64,000 nucleotides of DNA from Sva-07 sp963828415 (GCA_963828415.1 CAWHEI010000015.1:1-64000); one strand, 5' to 3'. Numbered from the stretch's first letter, positions 8,862-18,132 are shown. Numbers and translations are program-made. The notes: generated by a model from the sequence alone, not told the origin.

Positions 8862-10229
8862 TCAGGCGATGACGGGGACGGACGCCATGGCGTCGGCGAT
8901 CACCGAATCCGGCAGGTCGTAGTCGACCATGTCGCCGGACAGGTACTTCTCGTAGCTCGCCAGGTCGAGGTGCCCGTGGCCGCACAGTGCGGTGAGGATC
9001 ACCTTGTCCTCGCCGGACTCCTTGCACGCCAACGCCTCGCGAATTGCGGCGGCGATCGCGTGCGTCGGCTCCGGCGCGGGCACGATCCCTTCGGTGCGTG
9101 CGAACTGCAGCGCACCGGCGAAGCACTCGCGCTGCGGGATCGCAATTGCCTCGACGAGACCCTCGTTGTAGACGTGTGACACCAGCGGGCTCATGCCGTG
9201 ATAGCGCAGGCCACCGGCGTGGATCGGCTCGGGGATGAAAGTGTGTCCGAGCGTGTGCATCTTCATCAGCGGGGTCATGCCGGCGGTGTCACCGAAGTCG
9301 TAGCGGTACTCGCCCTTGGTGAGCGTGGGACACGCCGCAGGCTCGACGCAACGGATCGTCGGGTTCATCTTCCCCGCCAGCTTCTCGCGCAGGAAGGGGA
9401 ACGCCAGTCCGCCGAAGTTCGAGCCGCCACCGGTGCAGCCGACGAGCACGTCGGGCACCTCGTCGACCTTCGCCAACTGCAGCAACGCCTCCTCGCCGAT
9501 GATCGTCTGGTGCAGCAGGACGTGGTTGAGCACCGAACCGAGCGCATACCGCGCGTTGGGATCGGCGACGCACATCGCCACCGCTTCGGAGATCGCAATG
9601 CCGAGCGAACCCGGATGGTCCGGGTCCTGCGCCAGCAGCGACCGGCCGAACTCGGTGAGCTCCGACGGGCTGGAGTGCAGCGTTGCGCCCCAGATCTCCA
9701 TCATCGTCTTGCGGTACGGCTTCTGCTTGTACGACGCCGCCACCTGCCAGATCTCGCACTCCATGCCGTACTGCGCCGTTGCGAACGCCAAGGCGGTCCC
9801 CCACTGACCGGCGCCGGTCTCGGTGGTGAGCTTCGTGATGCCTTCCTGATGGTTGTAGTACGCCTGCGGCACGGCGGTGTTCGGCTTGTGGGAGCCGGCC
9901 GGACTGACGCCTTCGTACTTGTAGTAGATGCGCGCCGGCGTGTCGAGCAGCGCCTCGAGCCGATGGGCTCGGAACAACGGGCTCGGGCGCCACAGCTTGT
10001 AGACGTCGAGCACGCCGCCGGGAATGTCCACGTAGCGCTCGGTGGTGACCTCCTGCTCGATCAACGCCATCGGGAACAAAGGGGCGAAATCGTCGGGACC
10101 GGCCGGTTGATGGGTGCCGGGATGCAGCGCCGGGGGTGGTGGCGTGGGCAGATCGGCGATCAGGTTGTACCACTGCGTGGGCATCTCTGATTCGCCGAGG
10201 TGGATCTGGTGCGGGACGGTGGAAGCCAT
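8862..10229 (-). CDS. trpB: TrpB2-type tryptophan synthase beta chain-like PLP enzyme
   Basis: 455 aa, longer than TrpB1 (~400) and matching the TrpB2 branch. The PLP-binding lysine is K115 in AGSHKPNTA and the phosphate-cradling glycine loop is CTGGGSN (about residues 265-271). The N-terminus TVPHQIHLGESEMPTQWYN follows the TrpB2 pattern, which supports the first ATG. TrpB2 enzymes condense indole or a related donor with serine or O-phosphoserine. No trpA or other tryptophan gene is adjacent, as is common for TrpB2, so a salvage or accessory role is likely. Convergent with the preceding gene; divergent from the coiled-coil gene. Confidence 0.9.
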   Translation of the reverse strand: MASTVPHQIHLGESEMPTQWYNLIADLPTPPPPALHPGTHQPAGPDDFAPLFPMALIEQEVTTERYVDIPGGVLDVYKLWRPSPLFRAHRLEALLDTPARIYYKYEGVSPAGSHKPNTAVPQAYYNHQEGITKLTTETGAGQWGTALAFATAQYGMECEIWQVAASYKQKPYRKTMMEIWGATLHSSPSELTEFGRSLLAQDPDHPGSLGIAISEAVAMCVADPNARYALGSVLNHVLLHQTIIGEEALLQLAKVDEVPDVLVGCTGGGSNFGGLAFPFLREKLAGKMNPTIRCVEPAACPTLTKGEYRYDFGDTAGMTPLMKMHTLGHTFIPEPIHAGGLRYHGMSPLVSHVYNEGLVEAIAIPQRECFAGALQFARTEGIVPAPEPTHAIAAAIREALACKESGEDKVILTALCGHGHLDLASYEKYLSGDMVDYDLPDSVIADAMASVPVIA

Positions 10230-10288
10230 GATCGGCTCACCGTAGTCAGGTACGGTTCGCTCACGCCCACACGAACGAGGACGATCCG

Positions 10289-11092
10289 TTGTTCAACCGC
10301 AAGAAGAAGAAAGTGGCGGCTGCCGAAGCCGAGCAGACCGCTGCGCTGCAGGCCCGACTCGACTCGTCACTGGCGGAGCGGGCAACGCTCGAGGAACGCA
10401 TCGCCGTGCTCGACCAGGCGAATGCACAGCTCGACTCACGCCTGGCGGCACTCGACCAGGGCATCGGCGCCATCAGTGAAGAGCTCGTCCGGTTGTCGTC
10501 GGCCGGTGCCGCCACCACGCAGCACCTGCACTCGATCGACGAACGGGTCAGTGCGGCCGATGTACGCGTCGACGCGATCAACCACCGGCTCGACGACGTC
10601 GAACTGCGCACTGAGGACCTCGACCAGATCAACACCCGCCTCGAATCATTCACGGCACCGCCACTTCTGTCGACGCCCGACGATGCCGCGGCGGCACCAC
10701 CTCCTCCACCGCCCGTCGCCGACGCCGCCTCGCCGGACCACGACGAACGGATCGCGCAACTTCGCGCTCAGCTCGACGCACTCACCGAACAGACCTCGGC
10801 GATCGACGCACGGGTCACCAGCGTGTCGATGGAGCTCGCCAACCAGCTCACGGAATTGGGCAACGACATCGACGAGCTGAACCGGCGCAGCGGCACACCG
10901 ACGGCGCCCGGAGCGGCCGGCGACATCGACACCACCGAGCTCGAGGCCCGGATCGCCGAGCGCCTCGACGCTGCCATGGACGACGTACTCGATTCCACCG
11001 AACGCCTCGCCGCCGAGCAGGCTCGCTACGAAATCCAGTTCCGCGCCGACCTCGCGGAACTCGCGGAACGTCTCCGCCGCCCCAACAGCTGA
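10289..11092 (+). CDS. Coiled-coil protein of unknown function
   Basis: 267 aa starting at TTG (10289) with GAGG about nine bases upstream. A short basic N-terminus (MFNRKKKK) is followed by heptad-rich coiled coil to about residue 120, a proline-rich linker (APPPPPPVAD region), and a second coiled coil to the end. There is no signal peptide or transmembrane segment. The composition suggests a cytoplasmic structural or scaffold protein; the basic start may contact membrane or nucleic acid. No specific family recognised. Ends facing the UPF0182 gene. Confidence 0.7.
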   Translation: MFNRKKKKVAAAEAEQTAALQARLDSSLAERATLEERIAVLDQANAQLDSRLAALDQGIGAISEELVRLSSAGAATTQHLHSIDERVSAADVRVDAINHRLDDVELRTEDLDQINTRLESFTAPPLLSTPDDAAAAPPPPPPVADAASPDHDERIAQLRAQLDALTEQTSAIDARVTSVSMELANQLTELGNDIDELNRRSGTPTAPGAAGDIDTTELEARIAERLDAAMDDVLDSTERLAAEQARYEIQFRADLAELAERLRRPNS

Positions 11093-11123
11093 CGGTCGAG
11101 CGGCGTCTGGCACCGGCGTCAGC

Positions 11124-14048
11124 TCAGGGTTCGTTGATGATCGCGAACGCGTCGTCGATCAGCCCGCGGGCTTCGTCGACCTTCTCCTGATACAGGCCGA
11201 GATCGCCGGCCTCCAGGGCCGCGTCGGCCTCGGCGAACGCCACATTCGCCTGCTCGAGCAGGGCGACCGGGTCGTCGCTCGACGTGCCGGGTTCGGGATC
11301 GGGAGGCGGGTCTTCCGTGTCGTCGCCGCCGGCACCGGGCTCGGTCGGCTCGTCGATGGCGTCACCGATGTCGCCCTCGAAGCCGGGGAACAACGCAGCG
11401 AGCGCCTCGCTCACCGTGGCTTCCAACACCGAGCGATCGTTGTACGACACGATGACGGCGCGGTACTCGGTCACCGACGAGACCTGTGCGGACGCCTGCG
11501 GAACCGACACGTAGTACGGCCGCACGTAGATCAAGCCGTCAGCAACCGGGATCAGCTGGAGATCGCCGAACGCGACCTGGGTGCCACCATCGCCGACGTT
11601 GTCGAGTGAGATGCGTCTCGAGATCTCCTCGGTCGACTCAGCCTGGCCGGCCACCCGCAGCGGACCGTCGGGAAGACGACCGTCGACCTCTTCGACGATG
11701 TACGTCGTGAGTTGGCCGTAGGTGTCGCGAGCGCTCGACGCCGTCATGTAGGCCTGCAGTTCGGTGCGTTGATCGTTCGTCGAGAACGGCACGAACGGAC
11801 GCAGGATCACGAAGTTCTCGTCCTCGGGCTGACCCGGCGTCGCCGTGTTGAACATGGTGTAGTACGGGATGAACCGGCCGGCGTTCGACTCGTCGGCGAA
11901 CGTGCTCTGCGCCGCGGTCTGCGTGGCATCAGCGCTGGCCGAGGCAGACGGAGTCGCCGACTGCGTCGGCTCGGTGCCGGGAGCCTGTGCCACCGACCAC
12001 GCCCCGACGCGCTGGAAGAACAGGTCGGGCGCGATGCGGTACTTGGAGTAGACGTCGGTCTGGATGCGGAACAGGTCCTCCGGATAACGGAGGTTGTCGA
12101 CGAGTTCCTCGGGCATCTCGGCGAACGACGTGAACAGGTCGGGGAAGGCACCGCGCCAGGCCCGCAGGATCGGGTCCTGCTCGTCGACCACATAGAACGT
12201 GACGTCGCCGGTGTAGGCGTCGACGACCGCCTTGACGCTGTTGCGCACATAGTTGTCGTTGTCGTCGAGGCCGGACTGCGGTGAGCGCTGCACGTCGCCG
12301 ATGCGCTGACCGTAGGGGTACCGCGACGTGGTCGTGTATGCGTCGGTGACCCACACGACGCGCCCGTCGACTGCGACCGGATAGGGGTCGGCGTCGTAGG
12401 AGAGGAACGGAGCGAGCTTCTCGAGGCGGTCGTTGATGCCGCGCACCCACAGCATCTGCGAGTCGTCGTTGATGCCGCCGAACCCGAGCACGTTGTAGTC
12501 GAGGAACGCCAGCGCGAACGCGGCTCGCCGGGTGAACGAGCTCATCTCGACACCCATGGTGCCCTCATACTGGTGCGGCTCGTCGCATTCGCGCTCGGTC
12601 GAGCTGGTGTTGGCGATCGCGTACCCGGTGAGGATCTCGCTGAAGTACAGCTCAGGGCGTTCGAGTTCGACGGTGCGGTAGTCGGGGCGTTGGCTCTCGA
12701 GCACCCGACCGGCCGGAGCGAGGACCAGGCCGCAGCCGCGAGTGTTGATCAGATGCAGGCCCTGCCAGCTCTTGTTGGTCACCCCGGCGAGGTCGAGCTC
12801 TCGGGCCGCGACCAGCACCTCCTCGGGATCGCCATCGCGCGAGTCCTCGAGTATGTAGCGGTCGACGTCGAGGTCGTCGATCGTGAGGCCGGCGACCTCT
12901 CCCCGATCGACGAGGAATCGGGACTGCATCTGTCCGGGATTGAGCAGACGCACGTTCTCCACCGGCGACAGATCGTCCTCGACATCGGTGGCGTTGAGCG
13001 AGCCGAAACTGATCGTTCGGACATCGACGTCGGTGAGGTTCAACGCTTCGCGGGTGGCATCGACGTTGCGTTCGATGTACGGCTGTTCCCGTTCCTGCTG
13101 GTTCGGATTGACCACCAGAGCCTGCACGACGGCGGGATAGATCACGCCGCCGACGAGTGCCACGACGAGCCACAGCGCCGACGCGATCAACGGCATCCGG
13201 AACGACCCGGTCTTGACGACCGACAGGTAGAGCCCCGCGGTGAGCAGCGCGATCAGGATCAGCAACATGATCGCCGGCAGCTGGGCGTTGACGACCGAGT
13301 ACGTGGCGCCCTGCACGATGCCGGTCTGGTTGTTGGTCACGTCGTAGCGGTCGAGCCAGTAGTCGCCGGCCTTGACCACGGCAAGCACCGCAAGCAGCAC
13401 GGCGAGATGTGCCTTGGTCGCCTGGCGCACCACCGGGACCGGCGACACGAACACCACCCCTCCGTTGAGGATGTGAGCCGCGGCGGTCAGCAGCAACACG
13501 ACGATCAACGCTGCGAACATCCAGTTCAGCACGAACGACAGGAACGGCAACTGGAACACGTAGAAGCCGACGTCGGCATTGAACTGGGCGTCGGCGATCC
13601 CGAACTCGCGTGCGTTACGGAACAGGAGCCAGTCCTGCCACAGCGCCACTGCCGGCAACGCGAGCAACAGCGCGAACAGCACCGCGATGCCGTAGCGAAC
13701 GATGCGGAGCCGATGTCCGAACAGCTCGTGGAATCGCTCGACGTACGGATGCACGTTCGCCGGGAAGTGCGTCGGTGCCGCCCGGTCCGCAATGAACAAG
13801 TTGAGCCCCGCGATCACCACGAACGCGAGAAAGAACACCGCGAACAACGTGAGCTTGGCCCCGAGCACACCCCAGAACACGTCGTTGCGACCGAGGGCAT
13901 CGTGCCAGAGGTAGTCGACGTAGAACCGGGCGATCGCCCGGCCGAAGATCAGCACGAAGAGAAACAGACCGCCGATCGTGATGAGGATCCCGCGCCCGCT
14001 GATTCGACGGCGTGGGCGGTCGACCGACAGGTCAGATGAGCGCCGCAT
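11124..14048 (-). CDS. UPF0182 family membrane protein
   Basis: 974 aa, the standard length for this actinobacterial and cyanobacterial family of unknown function. The N-terminal third carries about seven transmembrane helices (first near residues 20-45: ILITIGGLFLFVLIFG), with family landmarks such as FYVDYLWHDALGRNDVFW and WQDWLLFRN. The long extracytoplasmic part contains the conserved VTDAYTTTSRYPYGQ and YTGDVTFYVVDEQDPI segments. The last ~100 residues are acidic and proline-rich, then helical. It lies 11 bases after the DivIVA-domain gene and is probably co-transcribed with it and the PDZ/Lon-like protease. Confidence 0.92.
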   Translation of the reverse strand: MRRSSDLSVDRPRRRISGRGILITIGGLFLFVLIFGRAIARFYVDYLWHDALGRNDVFWGVLGAKLTLFAVFFLAFVVIAGLNLFIADRAAPTHFPANVHPYVERFHELFGHRLRIVRYGIAVLFALLLALPAVALWQDWLLFRNAREFGIADAQFNADVGFYVFQLPFLSFVLNWMFAALIVVLLLTAAAHILNGGVVFVSPVPVVRQATKAHLAVLLAVLAVVKAGDYWLDRYDVTNNQTGIVQGATYSVVNAQLPAIMLLILIALLTAGLYLSVVKTGSFRMPLIASALWLVVALVGGVIYPAVVQALVVNPNQQEREQPYIERNVDATREALNLTDVDVRTISFGSLNATDVEDDLSPVENVRLLNPGQMQSRFLVDRGEVAGLTIDDLDVDRYILEDSRDGDPEEVLVAARELDLAGVTNKSWQGLHLINTRGCGLVLAPAGRVLESQRPDYRTVELERPELYFSEILTGYAIANTSSTERECDEPHQYEGTMGVEMSSFTRRAAFALAFLDYNVLGFGGINDDSQMLWVRGINDRLEKLAPFLSYDADPYPVAVDGRVVWVTDAYTTTSRYPYGQRIGDVQRSPQSGLDDNDNYVRNSVKAVVDAYTGDVTFYVVDEQDPILRAWRGAFPDLFTSFAEMPEELVDNLRYPEDLFRIQTDVYSKYRIAPDLFFQRVGAWSVAQAPGTEPTQSATPSASASADATQTAAQSTFADESNAGRFIPYYTMFNTATPGQPEDENFVILRPFVPFSTNDQRTELQAYMTASSARDTYGQLTTYIVEEVDGRLPDGPLRVAGQAESTEEISRRISLDNVGDGGTQVAFGDLQLIPVADGLIYVRPYYVSVPQASAQVSSVTEYRAVIVSYNDRSVLEATVSEALAALFPGFEGDIGDAIDEPTEPGAGGDDTEDPPPDPEPGTSSDDPVALLEQANVAFAEADAALEAGDLGLYQEKVDEARGLIDDAFAIINEP

Positions 14049-14059
14049 TGGCGCCGAGA

Positions 14060-14902
14060 CTAACGGTCAGCCGGGAGCAAGATGCATCGGCACCCGAGGT
14101 GTGCCGGTGGGAAGCGATGGCCGGTCGGGAAGGCCTCACCAGCGCCGACAGAGCCGCCCAAGGTGTTGTCGTCGCAGTCCGAACACACGGCGTGCGCCGG
14201 ATCGGCGACCCACTCGACAGCGACCCCCGACTCGATCGCGGCGAAGACCCCGTGACCGTGCGACGCCCGGATCACGTCGTCGAGCTGCTCGTCGATGTGC
14301 TGCGTCTTCCACTCGCGGTACACGGCACGCACCCGCTTGGCGATGCCGGCATTGTCACCGTCACCATCGACCACGCAGCGCTCGAGACGCTCGCGCAGCG
14401 GCACGATCAGCCATTCGTCGAGGACGGCTTCGCCCGCCGCCGTGGCCTGGGTGGCGTCGGCCTTCTTGATGCGCGCCACGTGCCCGGGGGTCACGAGCGA
14501 TGCGCCGGCGTTGGCTGCCGCCAACAGGTCGTCGACGATGGCCACCCGGTACCGCCCGAGATGCTCAGCCGGCGCCGGGAGGAGGTCGGACAGCGACCGG
14601 ACCGGCTCACGACGGCGCAGCGCGTCGAGCACCTCGTTCTGTTCGTCGGCGAGCACTCGCTTGAGCTTCTTGGCGCTCGCCACGATCAACGGGGTGAGAT
14701 CGGCGTCGCGCTGGTCGAACGACGTCGCCTCGCCGAGCTCGCCGCCGGTGCTCGCAACGTCCTCGGTGTCGTCGGATTCGGTGTCGTCGGATTCGGTGTC
14801 GTCGGATTCGGTGTCGTCGGATTCGGTCGTCGGATTCGGTGACGGCGACCAGTGACGCATCGGCTCGAAGACGGGCGAACAGATCGACGACGACATCGTC
14901 AC
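14060..14902 (-). CDS. C-terminal fragment of the DivIVA-domain protein (phage-head-like cysteine motif)
   Basis: This frame holds the conserved end of the gene whose beginning is at 15914. After TESDD repeats it reads a helical region (VASAKKLKRVLADEQNEVLD) and LSDLLPAPAEHLGRYRVAIV. The last part, with DDVIRASHGHGVFAAI, CSDCDD and finally FPPAHLGCRC, resembles the end of phage Mu gpF-type head-morphogenesis domains (PPxHxxCRC), a likely metal site of four cysteines and a histidine. The apparent start at 14902 lies antisense to, and out of frame with, the DivIVA coding sequence and has no convincing ribosome site, so it is probably not independently translated. See the partner entry for the frameshift. 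Confidence 0.7.
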   Translation of the reverse strand: MTMSSSICSPVFEPMRHWSPSPNPTTESDDTESDDTESDDTESDDTEDVASTGGELGEATSFDQRDADLTPLIVASAKKLKRVLADEQNEVLDALRRREPVRSLSDLLPAPAEHLGRYRVAIVDDLLAAANAGASLVTPGHVARIKKADATQATAAGEAVLDEWLIVPLRERLERCVVDGDGDNAGIAKRVRAVYREWKTQHIDEQLDDVIRASHGHGVFAAIESGVAVEWVADPAHAVCSDCDDNTLGGSVGAGEAFPTGHRFPPAHLGCRCILLPADR

Positions 14903-15914
14903 GAATCACGTCCAGCTCCGCCTCGTCGACCGATTCGTCGAGCAGTTCCTCGTCGACCGGTTCCTCGTCGACCGATTCGTCGAGCAGTTCCTCGACGACC
15001 GGTTCCTCGTCGATCTCCTCCACGACGTCGACCGCATCGGACTCGGTCGCAACGTCGGCGTCGGTGACGTCGACGTCGTCGGCAACGCCCGCGTCGTCGG
15101 CAACGCCCGCGTCGTCAACGTCCGCGACCTCGGCAAGGTTCGTCTCGTCGGCGACGTCGACCGGCTCGTCGTGCAACGGCACGTCCCTCGATGGCGAATC
15201 GGCGGGTCGGGGGCTGTTCGGCACCATCACCGGCACGGGGCCCGTCGTCGGTGACAGGTTGACGTACTCGTCGGGCTCCCCGAGCGGCTGCAGTTCGGCA
15301 ACGACGTCGACTGCGACGAGCCGGGCCCGCTCGAACGACTGCATCAGACGGTCACGCCCGTGCAACAACTGCTCGATCTGCTCGCGCGCCAGTTCACGTC
15401 GCCGTGCGAGCTCGCTGAGCACGCGTTCGCGGTAGGCACGCGCCTCGTTGACCATCTCGCGGCCTTGCTGCTTGGCCATCGACAGCTCGGCTTCGGCGTC
15501 GGCTGCCGCATCGGAGCGGCGGCGCGACGCCTCGATCTCGGCCTCCTCGCGCATGCGCGCGGCCTCGTCGCCCGCTTCGCTCAGCAGTTGCGCGGCGCTC
15601 TGTTCGGCCTTCTGGCGGATCTCGGCGGCGCTCTCGCGCGCCGTGGTCAGCACCCGTGCCGTCTCCTCACCGAGCAACCGGGTCAGCGATTGTTCGTCCA
15701 TCTGCACCGAGGTCAGGTCGGGATTGGACTGCGCCGTACGGAGCTCACGTTCGAGAAAACGTTCGCGTTCCTGCAGACGCCCGAGTTCGGCCGCCACCAT
15801 GCGCAGGAAGTCGCGGACCTCGCCCTGGTCGAAACCACGGCGACCGGTACCGAATGCGGCGTCGGCAACCGACGCCGGTGACGACGGATCGGGGCGAGCG
15901 AAGGACATGGCCAT
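14607..15914 (-). CDS. DivIVA-domain coiled-coil protein, frame broken near its acidic repeats
   Basis: The N-terminus (FGTGRRGFDQGEVRDFLRMV) is a DivIVA/GpsB-like membrane-curvature domain, followed by a long coiled coil (about residues 50-200) and a very acidic Asp/Glu/Val linker. DivIVA proteins recruit cell-division or wall-growth machinery in actinobacteria. After VTESDD the frame turns into an implausible RIRRHRIRRH basic repeat and random-looking sequence to its stop. Shifting frame inside the repeat at 14826-14838 gives TESDDTESDD and a conserved C-terminus instead (entry at 14060). The real product is therefore likely one protein of about 617 residues. The gene lies 44 bases after the Lon-like protease gene. 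Confidence 0.75.
   Translation of the reverse strand: MAMSFARPDPSSPASVADAAFGTGRRGFDQGEVRDFLRMVAAELGRLQERERFLERELRTAQSNPDLTSVQMDEQSLTRLLGEETARVLTTARESAAEIRQKAEQSAAQLLSEAGDEAARMREEAEIEASRRRSDAAADAEAELSMAKQQGREMVNEARAYRERVLSELARRRELAREQIEQLLHGRDRLMQSFERARLVAVDVVAELQPLGEPDEYVNLSPTTGPVPVMVPNSPRPADSPSRDVPLHDEPVDVADETNLAEVADVDDAGVADDAGVADDVDVTDADVATESDAVDVVEEIDEEPVVEELLDESVDEEPVDEELLDESVDEAELDVIRDDVVVDLFARLRADASLVAVTESDDRIRRHRIRRHRIRRHRIRRHRGRCEHRRRARRGDVVRPARRRSHPVDRGERQEAQASARRRTERGARRAAPS
14766..14838. repeat. 15-bp coding tandem repeat with a 13-bp unit causing the frameshift
   Basis: Four perfect copies of GTGTCGTCGGATTCG (14766-14825) are followed by a 13-base partial unit lacking its first GT (14826-14838). 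On the minus strand the full unit encodes Thr-Glu-Ser-Asp-Asp. The two missing bases are exactly what throws the DivIVA-domain gene out of frame. Confidence 0.9.
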
Positions 15915-15958
15915 GGCGCAACGCTACGCACCCTGCGCGCGCAGATGGTGGCAATCAG

Positions 15959-17167
15959 TCAGCTCACGGTGACGAGCGGGTCGCCGCCCAGGTCTTCGAG
16001 CGCCGCCAGGGCCTCGTCGAGGGTTGCCACGGGGATGATCTCCACCTCGCCACGGCCGGCATCCTTCAGTCGCTGCAACCGTTCGGGATCGTCGAGTTCG
16101 GCCTGCGATGCCGGCACCAGGAACACCTTCACACCGTTCTGGTGAACCGCGGACACCTTCTGCGTGAGCCCACCGATGGCCCCGACGCTGCCATCGAGCG
16201 AGATGGTCCCCGTCACCGCCACCTCCTGTGGGCCGGTCAGGTCACCAGGCGACAGTTCGTCGATCATCGCGAGGGTGAACGCGAGGCCTGCCGATGGGCC
16301 ACCGATGTCGTCGGTGCGGATGTCGACCTCGAACGGGAGCGTGATCGCACGGGTGTCGAACGGCACGAATCCGATGATCGTGCGGTCGGGATCGTCGGGC
16401 GACGCCGACAGCTCGACGGTCACCGTCTGCTCGCCGTCGCCCGGACGGTCGATCAGCAATTCGACCGTGTCGCCCGGCTCCTTGTCGGCGAGCACCGCAC
16501 TGAGATCCTCGACGGAATCGAGGGTCACGCCGTCGGCTTCGAGAATCCGGTCGGCGGGATCGATCTGCTCGTCGGATGGAAACCACTCGGCGCACTCCCC
16601 GTCGTCGCCGGGCGTCTTGCACAACACATCCTGCACGATCACCTCGCCCGGCGTGATCTCGACGTCGAAACCGAGCGTGGTCAGCGCAACGTATTGCGCC
16701 TCCTGCTCGGCGGTTCGCATCATCTGCAGGTTGAACTCGCGCCGCTGGCTCGGCGTGCGAACTCCGAACTTGTCCTCCTCCGTGAGGAAGTCGATCGCCG
16801 GGTCGTCGCGACCAGCGAACCACGACAGCACGGACTGGCTCGGCGAGGTGACCGTGACGAAGTGGAAGTCGTTCGACGTCTCGTACCGCTCGATGCCATC
16901 GGGCAGCTCGCCGAATTCGATCCGATCGTTCACCGGGTCGGCCGACGCGGGTGTGAGCGCATAGGGCGTCGGTTCCAGTTCGCCCGTGCGCCGGTTCTCC
17001 TTCTCGGACACCAACGTCGACGGCAACAACGACGCCACCCCGATCACCGCGAGGATCACCACGCCGCCTCCGGCCATCGCCCACGCCCACCACCTGTTGC
17101 GCGGAGCCATCGGGTCATCGTCCCTCGGTACGATGTCGGTTGTCGTGTCGGTCACTGATCTCACCAC
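15959..17167 (-). CDS. PDZ and Lon-protease (S16) domain membrane-anchored protease
   Basis: 402 aa. A membrane anchor (about residues 26-48) is followed by an extracytoplasmic region, a PDZ domain (about 165-260) and a C-terminal S16 domain. The Ser-Lys dyad is visible: Ser292 in DDIGGPSAGLAF and Lys337 in IGGLTQKVSAV. The architecture matches the YlbL/SepM group found widely in Actinomycetota and Firmicutes, which process secreted or membrane proteins outside the cell. Three starts are possible (ATG 17167, GTG 17155, ATG 17110); the first two would overlap the divergent gene at 17133. Followed by the DivIVA-domain gene, so a cell-envelope or division role is plausible. Confidence 0.88.
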   Translation of the reverse strand: MVRSVTDTTTDIVPRDDDPMAPRNRWWAWAMAGGGVVILAVIGVASLLPSTLVSEKENRRTGELEPTPYALTPASADPVNDRIEFGELPDGIERYETSNDFHFVTVTSPSQSVLSWFAGRDDPAIDFLTEEDKFGVRTPSQRREFNLQMMRTAEQEAQYVALTTLGFDVEITPGEVIVQDVLCKTPGDDGECAEWFPSDEQIDPADRILEADGVTLDSVEDLSAVLADKEPGDTVELLIDRPGDGEQTVTVELSASPDDPDRTIIGFVPFDTRAITLPFEVDIRTDDIGGPSAGLAFTLAMIDELSPGDLTGPQEVAVTGTISLDGSVGAIGGLTQKVSAVHQNGVKVFLVPASQAELDDPERLQRLKDAGRGEVEIIPVATLDEALAALEDLGGDPLVTVS

Positions 17168-17468
17168 TCAGGCTGCCTGGATGGCCGGACTCGCGATACT
17201 CGCGCTCGTCCTGGCGGGCTGGCGCAAGAATGCCAGAGCTGCACCCCGAATCCCACGCGGCGAGCCGATTCTCCGCCGACCGTGGGAACCGATCCCCGTC
17301 GCCGAGACCACCACGTCGTTGTACAAGCGGCCCGGGCTGCTGCGTCGACTGTGGGCGGCTGTGGCCGGCTCGGCGATCGCCGTCGTCATCGGCGCCGTAC
17401 TGGCCGTCGTCATCGCGTTCGGTACCGGCTGGCTCGTCATCACCCTCACCGACCTGCTGAAGCAATGA
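17133..17468 (+). CDS. Small two-helix membrane protein
   Basis: About 111 aa from ATG 17133. One hydrophobic helix lies near the N-terminus (AAWMAGLAILALVLAGW) and one near the C-terminus (AIAVVIGAVLAVVIAFGTG), joined by a basic, proline-rich loop with RRPWEPIPVAE. No family recognised. Its stop overlaps the start of the HEAT-repeat gene (ATGA), so the two are translationally coupled. Its start region overlaps or abuts that of the divergent PDZ/Lon protease. Confidence 0.65.
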   Translation: MSVVVSVTDLTTQAAWMAGLAILALVLAGWRKNARAAPRIPRGEPILRRPWEPIPVAETTTSLYKRPGLLRRLWAAVAGSAIAVVIGAVLAVVIAFGTGWLVITLTDLLKQ

Positions 17469-18046
17469 GCGACCCCGACCTTCGCGCGGTCGCTGTCGCC
17501 GGTCACACCGACGACGCGGCGACCGCCCACGCGGGTGTCGCAGCGGCCGACCCAGCGGTGCGAGCGGCAGCACTCGGCGCCTTGCAGCGGTTGCGGGCAC
17601 TCGACGTCGACACACTCGCCACCGCGTTGCGCGACGCTGACGTCGTCGTTCGTCGACGCGCTGCTGAGCTCGCCGCGACTCATCCGTCGGTCGACCTGCT
17701 CGCCAGCCTCGATGATCCAGACGATCGCGTGGTCGAGGTCGCAGCATGGGCATGCGGCGAACACGAGTCGCGCCGCGACGAGATCGTCGAACGTCTCGTC
17801 GAGTTGGCCGGCGCCGCGACCGATCCGATCGTTCGCGAGTCCGCAGTCGCTGCGCTCGGCGCGATCGGCGACGAACGCGGCCTCGCCTCGATCATCGCCG
17901 CGTGCAGCGACAAGCCAGCGGTTCGCCGTCGGGCCGTGCTCGCCCTGGCTCCCTTCGAGGGACCCGAGGTCGAAGCTGCGATCGACCGGGCGTTGAACGA
18001 TCGCGACTGGCAGGTCCGCCAAGCAGCCGAGGACCTCCGCCGCTGA
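17465..18046 (+). CDS. HEAT-repeat protein
   Basis: 193 aa from the ATG overlapping the previous stop. It consists almost entirely of HEAT-like helical pairs: AADPAVRAAALGALQRL, DADVVVRRRAAELAAT, TDPIVRESAVAALGAIGD, DKPAVRRRAVLALA and NDRDWQVRQAAEDLRR. These resemble the PBS-lyase HEAT family, which act as protein-binding scaffolds. There is no membrane segment or catalytic motif. Coupling to the small membrane protein suggests the HEAT scaffold may be recruited to the membrane by it; this is inference from context. Confidence 0.8.
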   Translation: MSDPDLRAVAVAGHTDDAATAHAGVAAADPAVRAAALGALQRLRALDVDTLATALRDADVVVRRRAAELAATHPSVDLLASLDDPDDRVVEVAAWACGEHESRRDEIVERLVELAGAATDPIVRESAVAALGAIGDERGLASIIAACSDKPAVRRRAVLALAPFEGPEVEAAIDRALNDRDWQVRQAAEDLRR

Positions 18047-18060
18047 CCGACCAGCACCAC

Positions 18061-18112
18061 CGTTTGCGTGACGTTCTCGGTGGGTCGCCCCACCGAAATC
18101 CGCTCACAAACG
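18061..18112. repeat. 52-bp palindromic interspersed repeat, copy 2 (diverged)
   Basis: Begins CGTTTGCGTGACG and ends CTCACAAACG, with the centre CGGTGGGTCGCCCCACCG. Arms are imperfect but the ends and length match the family. Lies between the convergent HEAT and GNAT genes, as expected for a terminator-like element. Confidence 0.75.
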
Positions 18113-18132
18113 GAAGAAGGGAACGCTCGGGT

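Noticed and set aside
14766..14838. Possible CRISPR array
   Set aside because: Units are contiguous 15-mers without spacers and encode an acidic repeat in a protein; no cas genes in the window.
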